Below are positions 51,143-60,343 of a stretch of 64,000 nt of DNA, piece after piece (position 1 is the first letter of the stretch; the number at the start of each line of letters is the position of its first letter). Below the pieces are notes generated by a model. The model saw only the letters and a list, made by a program, of their open reading frames with translations. It ran no database searches and was not told the origin of the DNA. Origin of the DNA: Bacillota bacterium. Its GTDB lineage: Bacteria > Bacillota > Clostridia > Clostridiales > Clostridiaceae. The stretch covers positions 4,904 through 68,903 of the forward strand of contig JAEXLD010000096.1 of NCBI GenBank assembly GCA_023445445.1, in the 5' to 3' direction. A program made the position numbers and the translations under genes.

Positions 51143-53179
51143 ATGTCAAATAACAGATTTTTACCAATCAGTAAAGAAGATATGAAAGAGCGTGGCTGGG
51201 AACAATGTGACTTTATTATAGTAACAGGGGATGCCTATATAGATCACCATAGCTTTGGAACAGCAATTATTTCTAGAGTTTTAGAGGACGCAGGATATAA
51301 AGTTGGTATAATCCCACAACCAGATTGGCATAGTACAGAAGATTTTATGAAGCTTGGAAGACCAAGACTTGCCTTCTTAGTTAATGGTGGAAATATGGAC
51401 CCTATGGTTAACCATTATACTGTAAGCAAAAGAAGAAGGGAAAAAGATCTTTATACTCCTGGTGGAAAAATGGGGGCAAGACCAGATAGAGCAACAATAG
51501 TTTATTGTAATAAAATAAGAGAAGCCTATAAAAATATAAATATAGCTATAGGTGGAATAGAAGCAAGTTTAAGAAGACTAGCACACTATGATTATTGGGA
51601 CAACAATGTGAGAAATTCAATAATTATAGATAGTGGTGCTGATTTGCTAATATATGGAATGAGTGAAAAGCAAATAGTAGAAGTTGCAAATGCATTAAAT
51701 GATGGATTTGAAGCTAAATACATAAGACACGTTAATGGTACAACATATACTATAGATTCCTTAGATGAAATTTATGGTGATTATAAATTATTACCTTCAA
51801 GAGAAGAAGTTACTAAGGATAAAATGAAGTATGCAGAGGCTTTTAAAATCCAATATGAAGAACAAGACCCTGTAAGAGGAAAGGTCCTTGTACAAAAGCA
51901 TGGAGATAGATATGTAGTTTGTAATACTCCAGAAATGCCACTTACAAGGGAAGAATTAGACAAGGTTTATGCACTTCCATATACTAAAGAATCTCATCCT
52001 ATATATGATGAATTTGGTGGAATAGCAGCTTTAGAAGAAGTTAAATTTAGTTTAGTAAGCTCAAGAGGATGCTTTGGAAACTGCTCATTTTGTGCTATTA
52101 CCTTCCATCAAGGAAGAGCTGTTCAAAGTAGAAGTGAAGCTTCAATATTAGAAGAAGCTGTTGAAATAACTAATCTTAAGGACTTTAAGGGATATATTCA
52201 TGATGTTGGAGGTCCAACTGCAAACTTTAGAAAGCCAGCTTGTAAGACACAGCTTACTATAGGTGCATGTAAATCTAAGCAATGCTTAACTCCAAAGCCA
52301 TGTAAAAACCTAATAGTAGACCATAGTGAATTCTTAGAATTACTAAGAAAGATAAGAAAACTTCCTAAAGTAAAGAAAGCCTTTGTTCGTTCAGGATTAA
52401 GATATGATTACATAATGGCAGATAAGAATGATACTTTCTTTAGAGAACTAGTTGAGCACCATGTTAGTGGTCAATTAAAAGTTGCGCCAGAGCATGTTGC
52501 AGCAAATACACTAAAATATATGGGTAAGCCTTCTGGTGATACTTATGATAGATTTAGAGAAAAGTTCTTTAAGATTAACAAGCAATTAGGTAAGGAACAA
52601 TATTTAATTCCATATCTAATGTCAAGCCATCCAGGAAGTGGTTTATATGAAGCAATAGAACTAGCTGAATATTTAAGAGATACAAAATATCAGCCAGAGC
52701 AAGTTCAAGACTTTTATCCAACTCCAGGAACTTTATCAACAGCTATGTTCTATACAGGAATAAATCCACTAACAGGAGAAGAGGTATATATTCCAAAGAC
52801 GAGAGAAGAAAAGGCTATGCAAAGAGCACTCCTTCAATTTAAAAATCCTAAGAACTATAATTTAGTTCATGATGCTTTAGTTAAGGCTGGAAGAGAAGAT
52901 TTAATTGGTAATGGACCTAAGTGCTTAATTAAATCTAAGGCTGATAGATATATGGCTAAGATAAAGAAAGAAGAAGCTATAGCAAGAGGAAGTTCAAGTA
53001 GAGGTAAACAAGGCTCTAAGTCTAAATCTTCTTCAAAGTCAGCATCAAAAAATAATAGCAAATCAAACTCAAAGTCAGCAAATAGCAAAGCTACATCAAA
53101 AGGAAAGTTTGGAGATTTTAAAGGTAAGAGTTCTAAACCGAAAAATAATAAGAGTAATAATAAAAGACAAGGAAGATAG
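51143..53179 (+). CDS. YgiQ family radical SAM protein
   Basis: A 678-residue protein of the YgiQ/UPF0313 family. The N-terminus (FLPISKEDMKERGWEQCD, GDAYIDHHSFGTAIISR) is family-specific. The iron-sulfur motif CFGNCSFC lies near residue 315 within VSSRGCFGNCSFCAI, and the PEHV, MSSHPGSG and QVQDFYPTPGT segments of the radical-SAM barrel follow. The last 60 residues are a Ser/Lys/Asn low-complexity tail. The reaction is not known for this family. It appears to be a single-gene unit; a copy of the dispersed repeat starts at its stop codon. Confidence 0.93.
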   Translation: MSNNRFLPISKEDMKERGWEQCDFIIVTGDAYIDHHSFGTAIISRVLEDAGYKVGIIPQPDWHSTEDFMKLGRPRLAFLVNGGNMDPMVNHYTVSKRRREKDLYTPGGKMGARPDRATIVYCNKIREAYKNINIAIGGIEASLRRLAHYDYWDNNVRNSIIIDSGADLLIYGMSEKQIVEVANALNDGFEAKYIRHVNGTTYTIDSLDEIYGDYKLLPSREEVTKDKMKYAEAFKIQYEEQDPVRGKVLVQKHGDRYVVCNTPEMPLTREELDKVYALPYTKESHPIYDEFGGIAALEEVKFSLVSSRGCFGNCSFCAITFHQGRAVQSRSEASILEEAVEITNLKDFKGYIHDVGGPTANFRKPACKTQLTIGACKSKQCLTPKPCKNLIVDHSEFLELLRKIRKLPKVKKAFVRSGLRYDYIMADKNDTFFRELVEHHVSGQLKVAPEHVAANTLKYMGKPSGDTYDRFREKFFKINKQLGKEQYLIPYLMSSHPGSGLYEAIELAEYLRDTKYQPEQVQDFYPTPGTLSTAMFYTGINPLTGEEVYIPKTREEKAMQRALLQFKNPKNYNLVHDALVKAGREDLIGNGPKCLIKSKADRYMAKIKKEEAIARGSSSRGKQGSKSKSSSKSASKNNSKSNSKSANSKATSKGKFGDFKGKSSKPKNNKSNNKRQGR

Positions 53180-53224
53180 GTGCTGTCGCACCAATGTAAA
53201 ATGAATAATTCTACATTTTACATT
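53179..53224 (+). repeat. Dispersed short repeat, copy 3
   Basis: Two nested palindromes: GGTGCTGTCGCACC (53179-53192) and AATGTAAAAT/ATTTTACATT (53193-53202 and 53215-53224). It starts at the last base of the ygiQ stop codon, as copy 2 does for its own gene, and may act as a terminator. Confidence 0.6.
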
Positions 53225-53243
53225 CTTAATAGGGGAAGGATAA

Positions 53244-54047
53244 ATGAAGAAAAGTTTTAATATAGATGAATTTTTATTGAAATATCCACATTCAGAAGAA
53301 AAAATTAAAACCAATAACATAGATATTAATGTTTTAAGTGATATATATAATAATTTTGTAGATTATGAAGTTTCTTACGAAAATCATGCAGACTTTATTT
53401 CAAACATTTTACGTTCAGAGCCAATAATTCATACTGTAAAATCAAGAATAAAGGACCCAGATAGATTAATTGAAAAAGTAATAAGAAAAACAGAAGATAG
53501 ACAATTAAAGTATGGTAAGGACTTTCAATTGACTTTAGATAATTATAAAAATGAAATAAACGACTTAATTGGAATTAGAGTTATCCATATTTTCAAAGAC
53601 CAATGGCAGGATATTCATGAGTTTATAACTAAGACTTGGAGTGTTATTGAAGTAACTGCAAATGTAAGAGAGGGAGATAACACTAAAAAGTTTGAAGAAC
53701 TTGGTATAGAAGTTAGATCCAGAATATCAGGATATAGATCAGTTCACTACTTAGTAGAGTTTTATCCAACTAATGAAAAAGTTATAGCAGAAATTCAAGT
53801 TAGAACAATATTTGAAGAAGGATATGGAGAAATAGATCATAGACTAAGATATTCACACTCAGAAATACCAGAAATTCTAAAGTCCAATCTACTTTTATTT
53901 AATAGAATAGCAGGTAGTGCGGATGAAATGGCTTCTTTGATTAATGATTTAAGTAAAGAGTACTTTACTAAAGAAAATGAACTTCTAAAAATAATTGAAG
54001 AGCAAAAAGAAGAAATTGAAAGATTGAAGATATTAAATAAAGAGTAA
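53244..54047 (+). CDS. Small GTP pyrophosphokinase ((p)ppGpp synthetase)
   Basis: A 267-residue protein with only the RelA/SpoT synthetase domain and no HD hydrolase, TGS or ACT domains, the layout of small alarmone synthetases (YjbM/YwaC type). Visible motifs are DLIGIRVIHIFKDQW, RISGYRSVHYLVEF with the GTP-binding Tyr, and AEIQVRTIFEEGYGEIDHRL with the catalytic Glu. A C-terminal coiled stretch (about 225-265) may serve oligomer formation. It makes (p)ppGpp from ATP and GTP or GDP under stress. The ribosome site is AGGGGAAGG. Confidence 0.9.
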   Translation: MKKSFNIDEFLLKYPHSEEKIKTNNIDINVLSDIYNNFVDYEVSYENHADFISNILRSEPIIHTVKSRIKDPDRLIEKVIRKTEDRQLKYGKDFQLTLDNYKNEINDLIGIRVIHIFKDQWQDIHEFITKTWSVIEVTANVREGDNTKKFEELGIEVRSRISGYRSVHYLVEFYPTNEKVIAEIQVRTIFEEGYGEIDHRLRYSHSEIPEILKSNLLLFNRIAGSADEMASLINDLSKEYFTKENELLKIIEEQKEEIERLKILNKE

Positions 54048-54080
54048 ATATAAGTTTATTTATAAACTAGGTTAAATTTT

Positions 54081-54121
54081 AACTCCAAGTAGAATAACTA
54101 TGTCTACTTGGAGTTTGTTTT
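54081..54121. terminator. Bidirectional terminator between convergent genes
   Basis: Perfect 13-bp stem AACTCCAAGTAGA/TCTACTTGGAGTT (54081-54093 and 54103-54115) with a 9-base loop and a T-rich tail. The right arm includes the final codons and stop of the reverse-strand gene ending at 54104. Confidence 0.8.
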
Positions 54122-54316
54122 ATTATTTAACTTTTTTTCTTTTAGATACATTTTCCAAAGACTAATACATGGCAGAACACTTATTGATAAACAAATGTAA
54201 GGATATATTGTAAATTCATCTAAGATACTCACAACTAATAAAAACACTAACGTAAGTAATGCAAGAGAAGTTATTGTTATTGAAACTATTTTAAGTGCTT
54301 TAGCTCTATCGCTCAT
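54104..54316 (-). CDS. Small membrane protein, 70 residues
   Basis: Two hydrophobic helices (about residues 9-31 and 37-55) and a basic C-terminal tail (KEKKLNNKTNSK). A GGAGGAAAATA ribosome site precedes the ATG, so it is probably real. No family is recognised. It heads a series of three small membrane-protein genes on the minus strand, each with its own gap. Confidence 0.65.
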   Translation of the reverse strand: MSDRAKALKIVSITITSLALLTLVFLLVVSILDEFTIYPYICLSISVLPCISLWKMYLKEKKLNNKTNSK

Positions 54317-54401
54317 TATTTTCCTCCTTTTATAATTAACTTGTAGTTATTTTTTCTTAATATAATAACATTTAAAATATCTGTTTTAAAAAATTTGAGA
54401 A

Positions 54402-54740
54402 TTACATAGATGAACTCCATTTTCCTATTTTCTTTTGATTATTTGCTATTTTTATAATTGTTCCGCTAAATATCAATATTAAACCAATTATGTTTATAAG
54501 TAATTGTATTTTTACACCTAAATTATTTAAGTTTTTAGAAAGTGTAAAACAATAAAAGCCAATAGCTGAAGTTACATCTCCCAAGAAGTGAATCTTACGC
54601 CAGGATTTTAATGCTGATCCTTCTAATTTTTTCTTTGCAAAAATAGGTGTATGTTTTTCTAAAAGAATAGATATACCTTGAATTAATAAAATAATACTAA
54701 GTAAACTAAACCAACTAGAGATAGATTTAATAAAATTCAT
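54402..54740 (-). CDS. Small membrane protein, 112 residues
   Basis: Three hydrophobic segments (about 6-25, 50-68 and 78-98) with a soluble stretch EKHTPIFAKKKLEGSALKSWRK between the first two in part. An AGGAG-like site (minus strand, before 54740) supports the start. No family is recognised and no partner is evident other than the neighbouring small membrane proteins. Confidence 0.6.
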   Translation of the reverse strand: MNFIKSISSWFSLLSIILLIQGISILLEKHTPIFAKKKLEGSALKSWRKIHFLGDVTSAIGFYCFTLSKNLNNLGVKIQLLINIIGLILIFSGTIIKIANNQKKIGKWSSSM

Positions 54741-54825
54741 ATCAATTAACTCCTATAAAATTAAATTTTTACCTTATTTACATAATTACTAATTAATGAT
54801 TGTTTTATATACGTATTATAGATTA

Positions 54826-55068
54826 TTAAATTAAAAACAATTTTATAATGAAATTAAATATGCTAGAAATTATAGATAAAGATATTACAGCTATCATTGT
54901 TTTAATAATTTTTAATGAATCTTTTTCTATAGGTTCTGGAGTTATATCATCAGGATTCATTTTCTTTAATTCTTTTAGTATTTTTATTGTTTTAATAAAT
55001 TGAGGAATACCTACAAATAATGCTATTACAATACATATAATAGAAATTATCTTAAGTAAATTTATCAT
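54826..55068 (-). CDS. Small membrane protein, 80 residues
   Basis: Two hydrophobic helices (about 2-24 and 55-78) flank a charged loop, KELKKMNPDDITPEPIEK. A GGAGGATAG site precedes the ATG. Function and family are unknown. Confidence 0.6.
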   Translation of the reverse strand: MINLLKIISIICIVIALFVGIPQFIKTIKILKELKKMNPDDITPEPIEKDSLKIIKTMIAVISLSIISSIFNFIIKLFLI

Positions 55069-55282
55069 TTCCTATCCTCCTATGAAGCTTGTAGAAATAT
55101 TAAAGTGTATTTATTTTGAAAATATAAAATTATAAATTAATAATATCATATTTACAAAAAAAGTAAATAATCTAGACTTTCAATATATTAAACAACACTA
55201 TTTAATAATACTAAGAATATTTTAGGCACTTAGGGAAAAAATACTAAGTATGATTTAAAATATTGAAAGAAGGTGTTTCACT

Positions 55283-56464
55283 ATGTCATTAGAAAGTATG
55301 ATTATTAAAAAGTATTTTAAAAACAATAATGCAGTACCTTTTAAGGTTATATTTAAAGATGGTAAAGAGTTAAATATAGATAAGGGAGAGCCTAAGTTTG
55401 TTATTAAAGTAAATGGAAGTATAGATAAAAAATCATTGCTTACTAGTACATCTTTAGCTTTAGGGGAAGCCTATATGGATAAGGTATTAGATATGGAAGC
55501 TGGAGACTTATATGATGCTTTAGATATTGTAATGGGAAGCTTAGAAGAGTTTAATGTTAATGAAGGTGTATTAAGTAAATTAATACATTCATCAACTTCT
55601 AAAAGAAATCAAAAGAAAGAAGTAACATCACATTATGATATAGGAAATGATTTTTATGAGCTTTGGCTAGATGAAACTATGAGCTACTCTTGTGCATATT
55701 TTAAAAATGAAGAAGATACATTATATGAAGCACAAAAAAATAAAGTTGAATATATTTTAAAGAAATTACAACTTAAAGAAGGGATGAGTTTGCTAGATAT
55801 AGGCTGTGGTTGGGGATATTTATTAATTGAAGCTGCTAAGAAATATAAGATACATGGAGTTGGAATAACTTTAAGTGAACAACAATATTTAAAATTTAAG
55901 GAAAGAATTAAAGAAGAAAATTTAGAAGATTATTTAAGCGTTCAATTAATGGACTATAGAGACTTGGAAAAGAGCAACTTAGAGTTTGACAGAGTTGTAA
56001 GTGTAGGAATGCTAGAACATGTTAGTCGAGATAATTATGAGCTTTTCTTTAAGAATGTAGATGCAGTATTAAAGGCGCAAGGACTATTTTTATTACATTA
56101 TATTAGTGGAAGAAAAGAAAGCTCAGGAGATCCATGGATTAAAAAATACATATTCCCAGGGGGCGTAATTCCAAGCCTTAGAGAAATAATACATATAGGA
56201 AGTGAATTTAGTTATTACACCTTAGATGTAGAAAGCTTAAGAAGACATTATGTAAAAACATTACTTTGTTGGTATAAGAATTATAAAAATAATATAGATG
56301 AGATTTCAAAAAACTTTGATGAAAGGTTTATTAGAATGTGGGAGTTATATTTATCTTCTTGTGCGGCATCCTTTAATAATGGAATGATTGATTTACATCA
56401 AATAGTATTTTCAAAAGGAAATAATAACAATTTAGAAATGACTAGGGATTATTTATATAGATAA
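55283..56464 (+). CDS. cfa: Cyclopropane-fatty-acyl-phospholipid synthase
   Basis: A 393-residue SAM-dependent enzyme that adds a methylene group across the double bond of unsaturated membrane fatty acids. Visible features are the SHYDIGNDFYELWLD entry to the catalytic domain, MSYSCAYF, the SAM loop LLDIGCGWGYL, GITLSEQQ and the EHVSRDNY region, with an N-terminal lipid-binding domain of about 115 residues. Length is normal. It is a single-gene unit with GAAGG as ribosome site and a hairpin after its stop. Confidence 0.95.
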   Translation: MSLESMIIKKYFKNNNAVPFKVIFKDGKELNIDKGEPKFVIKVNGSIDKKSLLTSTSLALGEAYMDKVLDMEAGDLYDALDIVMGSLEEFNVNEGVLSKLIHSSTSKRNQKKEVTSHYDIGNDFYELWLDETMSYSCAYFKNEEDTLYEAQKNKVEYILKKLQLKEGMSLLDIGCGWGYLLIEAAKKYKIHGVGITLSEQQYLKFKERIKEENLEDYLSVQLMDYRDLEKSNLEFDRVVSVGMLEHVSRDNYELFFKNVDAVLKAQGLFLLHYISGRKESSGDPWIKKYIFPGGVIPSLREIIHIGSEFSYYTLDVESLRRHYVKTLLCWYKNYKNNIDEISKNFDERFIRMWELYLSSCAASFNNGMIDLHQIVFSKGNNNNLEMTRDYLYR

Positions 56465-56922
56465 TTTTATAAAAATAAAAGTATAAAGATTTGAATTATT
56501 AAACTTACTGTTTATATAAATAGTAAGTTTAATTTTGTATTGTAAGAAAAAATATAAAAAAATTATAAAAAAAATTAAGGATATATTTAGAAATATTTTT
56601 AGAAAATTTAAAAATATATTTATTTAATATATAAAAAAACACAGAATTATATAAATGAAATTTAAAAATAAAGTAATAATAAGTTGTTTTTAGAAATTTT
56701 AATGTTGAAAAATAGTACAAAAATAGTATTATAATGGTATTAAATTTATGTGAAAAGTTTGACATTAAAGAAAAATGTAGGTTATAATTCTAATAGTTTA
56801 ATTCCTAACAGTTAGTACATTAAAATGTTTTCAGACTATATGTAAATAAGATAATGTATTTTAAATAATGCGCATTAAATAGGAGTGAGGTTTAAACTGA
56901 GATTTAAAGAGGGGGAGAAAAG
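56465..56922. promoter_or_regulatory. 458-base gap: cfa terminator and mannose-PTS promoter
   Basis: AAACTTACT/AGTAAGTTT (56501-56509 and 56522-56530) is a likely cfa terminator. The next 200 bases are extremely AT-rich without a convincing gene. A strong promoter, TTGACA (56759-56764) with an 18-base spacer and TATAAT (56783-56788), leads into the PTS operon about 135 bases before its first ATG. I saw no sigma-54 -24/-12 pattern and no clear cre site. Confidence 0.65.
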
Positions 56923-57906
56923 ATGGTAGGAATTGTCATAGCTAGTCATGGTGAATTTGCTAGTGGTATTTTCCAATCAGGTCAAATGATTTTGGGTGAG
57001 CAAGAAAATGTAAAAGCTTGTACATTAATGCCAAGTGATGGACCAGAAAATATAAAAGCAAAAATGGAGGAAGCCATTGCTTCTTTTGATAATCAAGATG
57101 AAGTACTATTTTTAGTTGACCTATGGGGTGGAACACCTTTTAATCAAGCAAGTGCATTGATTAATGGTCACGAAGATAAATGGGCAATTGTAACAGGTTT
57201 GAATTTGCCTATGTTAATTGAAGCCTTTGCTTCTCGTTTCACTATGGATACTGCACATGAAATTGCAGCACATATTTCTAGTAGTTCTAAAGAAGGAATA
57301 AAAATAAAACCAGAATCTTTAGAGCCAAAAGAGGAAAAAGCACCTGTTGTAGCAGAAAGTACACATCAGGGAAGTATTCCAGAAGGAACAGTTATTGGAG
57401 ATGGAAAAATTAAATACGTTTTAGCACGTATTGATACACGTTTATTACATGGTCAAGTTGCAACGGCATGGACAAAAGCTGTTCAGCCAAACCGTATTAT
57501 TGCTGTATCAGACTCAGTTGCTCATGATGATTTAAGAAAGAGTATGATTGAACAAGCTGCACCTCCAGGGGTTAAGGCTAATGTTGTACCAATAGACAAA
57601 ATGTGTAAGGTTGATAAAGATACACGTTTTGGTAATACAAAGGCAATGTTATTATTTGAAACACCTCAAGATGCATTAAGAGCTATTGAAGGTGGAGTAG
57701 AAATAAAGAAATTAAATTTAGGTTCAATGGCTCATTCAATAGGAAAAGTTGCATTAACAAAGGCTATTTCTATGGGAAAAGAAGATATTGAGACATTTGA
57801 AAAATTATTAGCTTTAGGAGTAGAAATTGATGTACGTAAAGTACCTAATGATTCTCCAGAAAATTTCGCGGAAATTTTGAAAAAAGCAAAAAAAGAATTA
57901 GCATAA
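56923..57906 (+). CDS. manX: PTS mannose-family transporter subunit IIAB
   Basis: A 327-residue fusion of IIA and IIB. IIA starts at the N-terminus with VIASHGEFASGI, where His9 takes phosphate from HPr. After a Pro/Glu-rich linker (about 125-150), IIB has LARIDTRLLHGQVATAW with His176 that phosphorylates the sugar. Together with the next two genes it forms a mannose/glucose-type permease. The ribosome site is AGGGGGAG. Confidence 0.94.
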   Translation: MVGIVIASHGEFASGIFQSGQMILGEQENVKACTLMPSDGPENIKAKMEEAIASFDNQDEVLFLVDLWGGTPFNQASALINGHEDKWAIVTGLNLPMLIEAFASRFTMDTAHEIAAHISSSSKEGIKIKPESLEPKEEKAPVVAESTHQGSIPEGTVIGDGKIKYVLARIDTRLLHGQVATAWTKAVQPNRIIAVSDSVAHDDLRKSMIEQAAPPGVKANVVPIDKMCKVDKDTRFGNTKAMLLFETPQDALRAIEGGVEIKKLNLGSMAHSIGKVALTKAISMGKEDIETFEKLLALGVEIDVRKVPNDSPENFAEILKKAKKELA

Positions 57907-57924
57907 AAATGGGAGGAAATTAAT

Positions 57925-58737
57925 ATGTCAGTAATTACTATCGTATTAATTGTTTTAGTTGCTTTCTTAGCAGGTATGGAAGGTATTTTAGATGAATTCC
58001 AATTCCATCAACCACTAGTAGCATGTACATTAATCGGTTTAGTAAGTGGACACTTAACAGAAGGTATTATCTTAGGTGGATCACTTCAAATGATAGCTCT
58101 TGGATGGGCTAACGTTGGTGCAGCAGTTGCACCAGATGCTGCACTTGCTTCAGTAGCATCAGCAATTATTATGGTTCTTGGTTTAAAGGGCGGAAATACA
58201 AGTGTTACTAATGCAATAAACACTTCAATTGCAATTGCAATTCCTCTTTCAGTAGCAGGTTTATTCTTAACAATGATTTGTCGTACAATTGCAATTCCTA
58301 TGGTTCACTTTATGGATTCTGAAGCTGAAAAAGGCAATATCAAGGGTGTAGAAATGTGGCACATATTAGCTATAGGATTACAAGGTATCCGTATTGCTAT
58401 TCCTGCTATTGCATTATGTGTTGTACCTCCAGAAATAGTTACAAATACATTAAATGCAATGCCAGCTTGGTTATCAGGTGGTATGGCTGTAGGTGGTGGA
58501 ATGGTTGCTGCCGTAGGTTATGCAATGGTAATTAACATGATGGCTACAAAGGAAGTTTGGCCTTTCTTTGCAATTGGTTTCTGTTTAGCAGCAATCAGCC
58601 AATTAACACTTATTTCATTAGGTGTTATCGGAATTAGTTTAGCATTACTTTATTTAGGATTAAAAGAATCTGCTGGTTCTGCTGGTGGCGGATCTGGTTC
58701 AGGTGACCCTCTAGGGGATATCCTAAATGATTACTAG
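57925..58737 (+). CDS. manY: PTS mannose-family transporter subunit IIC
   Basis: A 270-residue membrane subunit of the mannose PTS family. It shows LVALTLIGLV-like and GGSLQMIALGWANVGAAVAPDAALASV segments (given in part) that are diagnostic, about eight helices, and a Gly/Ser-rich C-terminus. It forms the sugar channel with IID. It is 18 bases after manX and 23 bases before manZ. Confidence 0.94.
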   Translation: MSVITIVLIVLVAFLAGMEGILDEFQFHQPLVACTLIGLVSGHLTEGIILGGSLQMIALGWANVGAAVAPDAALASVASAIIMVLGLKGGNTSVTNAINTSIAIAIPLSVAGLFLTMICRTIAIPMVHFMDSEAEKGNIKGVEMWHILAIGLQGIRIAIPAIALCVVPPEIVTNTLNAMPAWLSGGMAVGGGMVAAVGYAMVINMMATKEVWPFFAIGFCLAAISQLTLISLGVIGISLALLYLGLKESAGSAGGGSGSGDPLGDILNDY

Positions 58738-58760
58738 AATCTTGAAGGAGGATTAGAAAA

Positions 58761-59678
58761 ATGTCAAATAAAATTCAATTATCCAAAAAGGATCGTTTTT
58801 CAGTAGCTTGGCGTCATCAGTTCCTTCAAGGTTCTTGGAACTATGAACGTATGCAAAATGGTGGATGGTGTTATTCAATTATTCCAGCTATCAAGAAATT
58901 ATACCCTGAAAAAGATCAACAAATCGCTGCTTTAAAGCGTCACTTAGAATTCTATAATACACATCCTTATGTATCTGCACCAGTTATGGGGGTTACATTA
59001 GCACTTGAAGAAGAACGTGCAAATGGTGCTGTTGTTGAAGATGCAGCAATACAAGGGGTTAAAGTAGGTATGATGGGACCATTAGCTGGTGTGGGAGATC
59101 CAGTATTCTGGTTTACTATTCGTCCTATATTAGGAGCTTTAGGAGCTTCATTAGCATTATCAGGAAGTATAGCAGGACCTTTATTATTCTTTATTTTATG
59201 GAATGTTATGCGTTTTGCATTTATTTGGTATACTCAAGAATTTGGTTATAAAGTTGGAACAACTATTACTAAGGACTTATCAGGTGGTTTATTAGGAAAA
59301 ATTACACAAGGAGCATCTATCCTTGGTATGTTTATCATTGGAGCTTTAGTACAACGTTGGGTAAGCATTAGCTTTGCACCTATAGTATCTAAAGTTACAC
59401 AATCTGAAGGAGCTTATATTGATTGGGAAAGTTTATCTTCTGGAGCAGAAGGAATTAAAGAAGCATTAACACAATATAGTGCTTTAGGAGCTAATGGATT
59501 AAATATTGAAAAAGTAACAACTTTACAACAAAACTTAGATTCATTAATTCCTGGATTAGCAGCTGTATTATTAACATTATTATGCTGCTGGTTATTAAAG
59601 AAGAAAGTATCACCTATAGTAATTATTATTGCTTTATTCATTGTAGGTATTATTGCAAGAGTTATTGGACTAATGTAA
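58761..59678 (+). CDS. manZ: PTS mannose-family transporter subunit IID
   Basis: A 305-residue subunit with the family pattern FLQGSWNYERMQNGGW near the N-terminus, HLEFYNTHPYVSAPVMG, and GPLAGVGDPVFWFTIRPI in the conserved middle. Helices are at the C-terminus (AAVLLTLLCCWLL; VIIIALFIVGIIARVIG). It completes the permease with IIC and IIAB. Confidence 0.94.
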   Translation: MSNKIQLSKKDRFSVAWRHQFLQGSWNYERMQNGGWCYSIIPAIKKLYPEKDQQIAALKRHLEFYNTHPYVSAPVMGVTLALEEERANGAVVEDAAIQGVKVGMMGPLAGVGDPVFWFTIRPILGALGASLALSGSIAGPLLFFILWNVMRFAFIWYTQEFGYKVGTTITKDLSGGLLGKITQGASILGMFIIGALVQRWVSISFAPIVSKVTQSEGAYIDWESLSSGAEGIKEALTQYSALGANGLNIEKVTTLQQNLDSLIPGLAAVLLTLLCCWLLKKKVSPIVIIIALFIVGIIARVIGLM

Positions 59679-59694
59679 TAGAATATATAATATG

Positions 59695-59720
59695 AAGGCT
59701 CGGCTTAGTCGAGCCTTTGT
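59695..59720 (+). terminator. Intra-operon hairpin before the DUF956 gene
   Basis: AAGGCTCG/CGAGCCTT with a 7-base loop and TTTG tail, 17 bases after manZ. It probably attenuates transcription into the next gene. Confidence 0.6.
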
Positions 59721-59745
59721 CAATTTTAAATTATGGAGGATAACC

Positions 59746-60114
59746 ATGGCACAATCATTAAATACAAAAGTGGATTTAACAATTTCAGCAACATCATATT
59801 TAGGTATATCAAATTATGGTAAAGTCATGATTGGAGATAAAGCCTTTGAATATTATAATGATAGAAATGTAGAAGATTATATACAAATACCTTGGGAAGA
59901 GGTAGATTATATTGCAGCCTCTGTTTTATTTGGTGGAAAATGGATTAGCCGTTTTGCAATCTTTACTAAGGAAAATAGTCATTTCTCTTTTTCTACCAGA
60001 GATAATAAAAAGACATTACGTGCAGTTAATCAATATATTGAATCTGATAAATTAGTTCGTTCTATTACATTTATGCAAGTTATTAAAAGAGGAATTAAAT
60101 CCTTATTTGCATAA
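59746..60114 (+). CDS. DUF956 family protein of the mannose PTS operon (ManO-like)
   Basis: A 122-residue protein of the DUF956 family, which is found at the end of mannose PTS operons in Firmicutes and is sometimes called ManO. The segments TSYLGISNYGKVMIGDKAFEYY (in part), IQIPWEEVDYIAASV and FTKENSHFSFSTRD are family-typical. The ATG at 59746 behind TATGGAGGATAACC is the start; an in-frame ATG at 59692 lies in the hairpin. Its role is thought to be modulation of the PTS, but the mechanism is not established. Confidence 0.85.
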   Translation: MAQSLNTKVDLTISATSYLGISNYGKVMIGDKAFEYYNDRNVEDYIQIPWEEVDYIAASVLFGGKWISRFAIFTKENSHFSFSTRDNKKTLRAVNQYIESDKLVRSITFMQVIKRGIKSLFA

Positions 60115-60149
60115 AAATAAAAGATATAGAACCGTTATATTCATTTTTA

Positions 60150-60186
60150 AAATTCTCTTTTGTGTATACAAAAGAGAATTTAATTA
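60150..60186 (+). terminator. Terminator of the mannose PTS operon
   Basis: Perfect 14-bp stem AAATTCTCTTTTGT/ACAAAAGAGAATTT with a 4-base loop and short T tail. Confidence 0.75.
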
Positions 60187-60240
60187 TATACTATATACTA
60201 TGGATTTAAATCCAAAAAAGTAAATTAAGAAATATATTTA

Positions 60241-60329
60241 TTGACTAAATATAGATAATCATCTATATTTAAATATGGTTATATATAGATGATTGTCTAT
60301 GAATAGCTTATACATAGATAAATATCTAT
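60241..60329 (+). promoter_or_regulatory. ArsR-type promoter with three tandem palindromic operators
   Basis: TTGACT (60241-60246) and TATATT (60264-60269) with a 17-base spacer form the promoter. The palindrome ATATAGAT-N4-ATCTATAT (60249-60268) covers the spacer and -10. Related palindromes follow at 60285-60300 (ATAGA-N6-TCTAT) and 60314-60329 (ATAGAT-N4-ATCTAT). This is the expected layout for repression by the ArsR protein encoded next. Confidence 0.75.
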
Positions 60330-60343
60330 ACAAGGAGGCTGTA

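Noticed and set aside
56529..56765. 78-codon minus-strand frame in the cfa-PTS gap
   Set aside because: Almost only Phe, Tyr, Ile, Lys and Asn, as expected from extreme AT content; no ribosome site.
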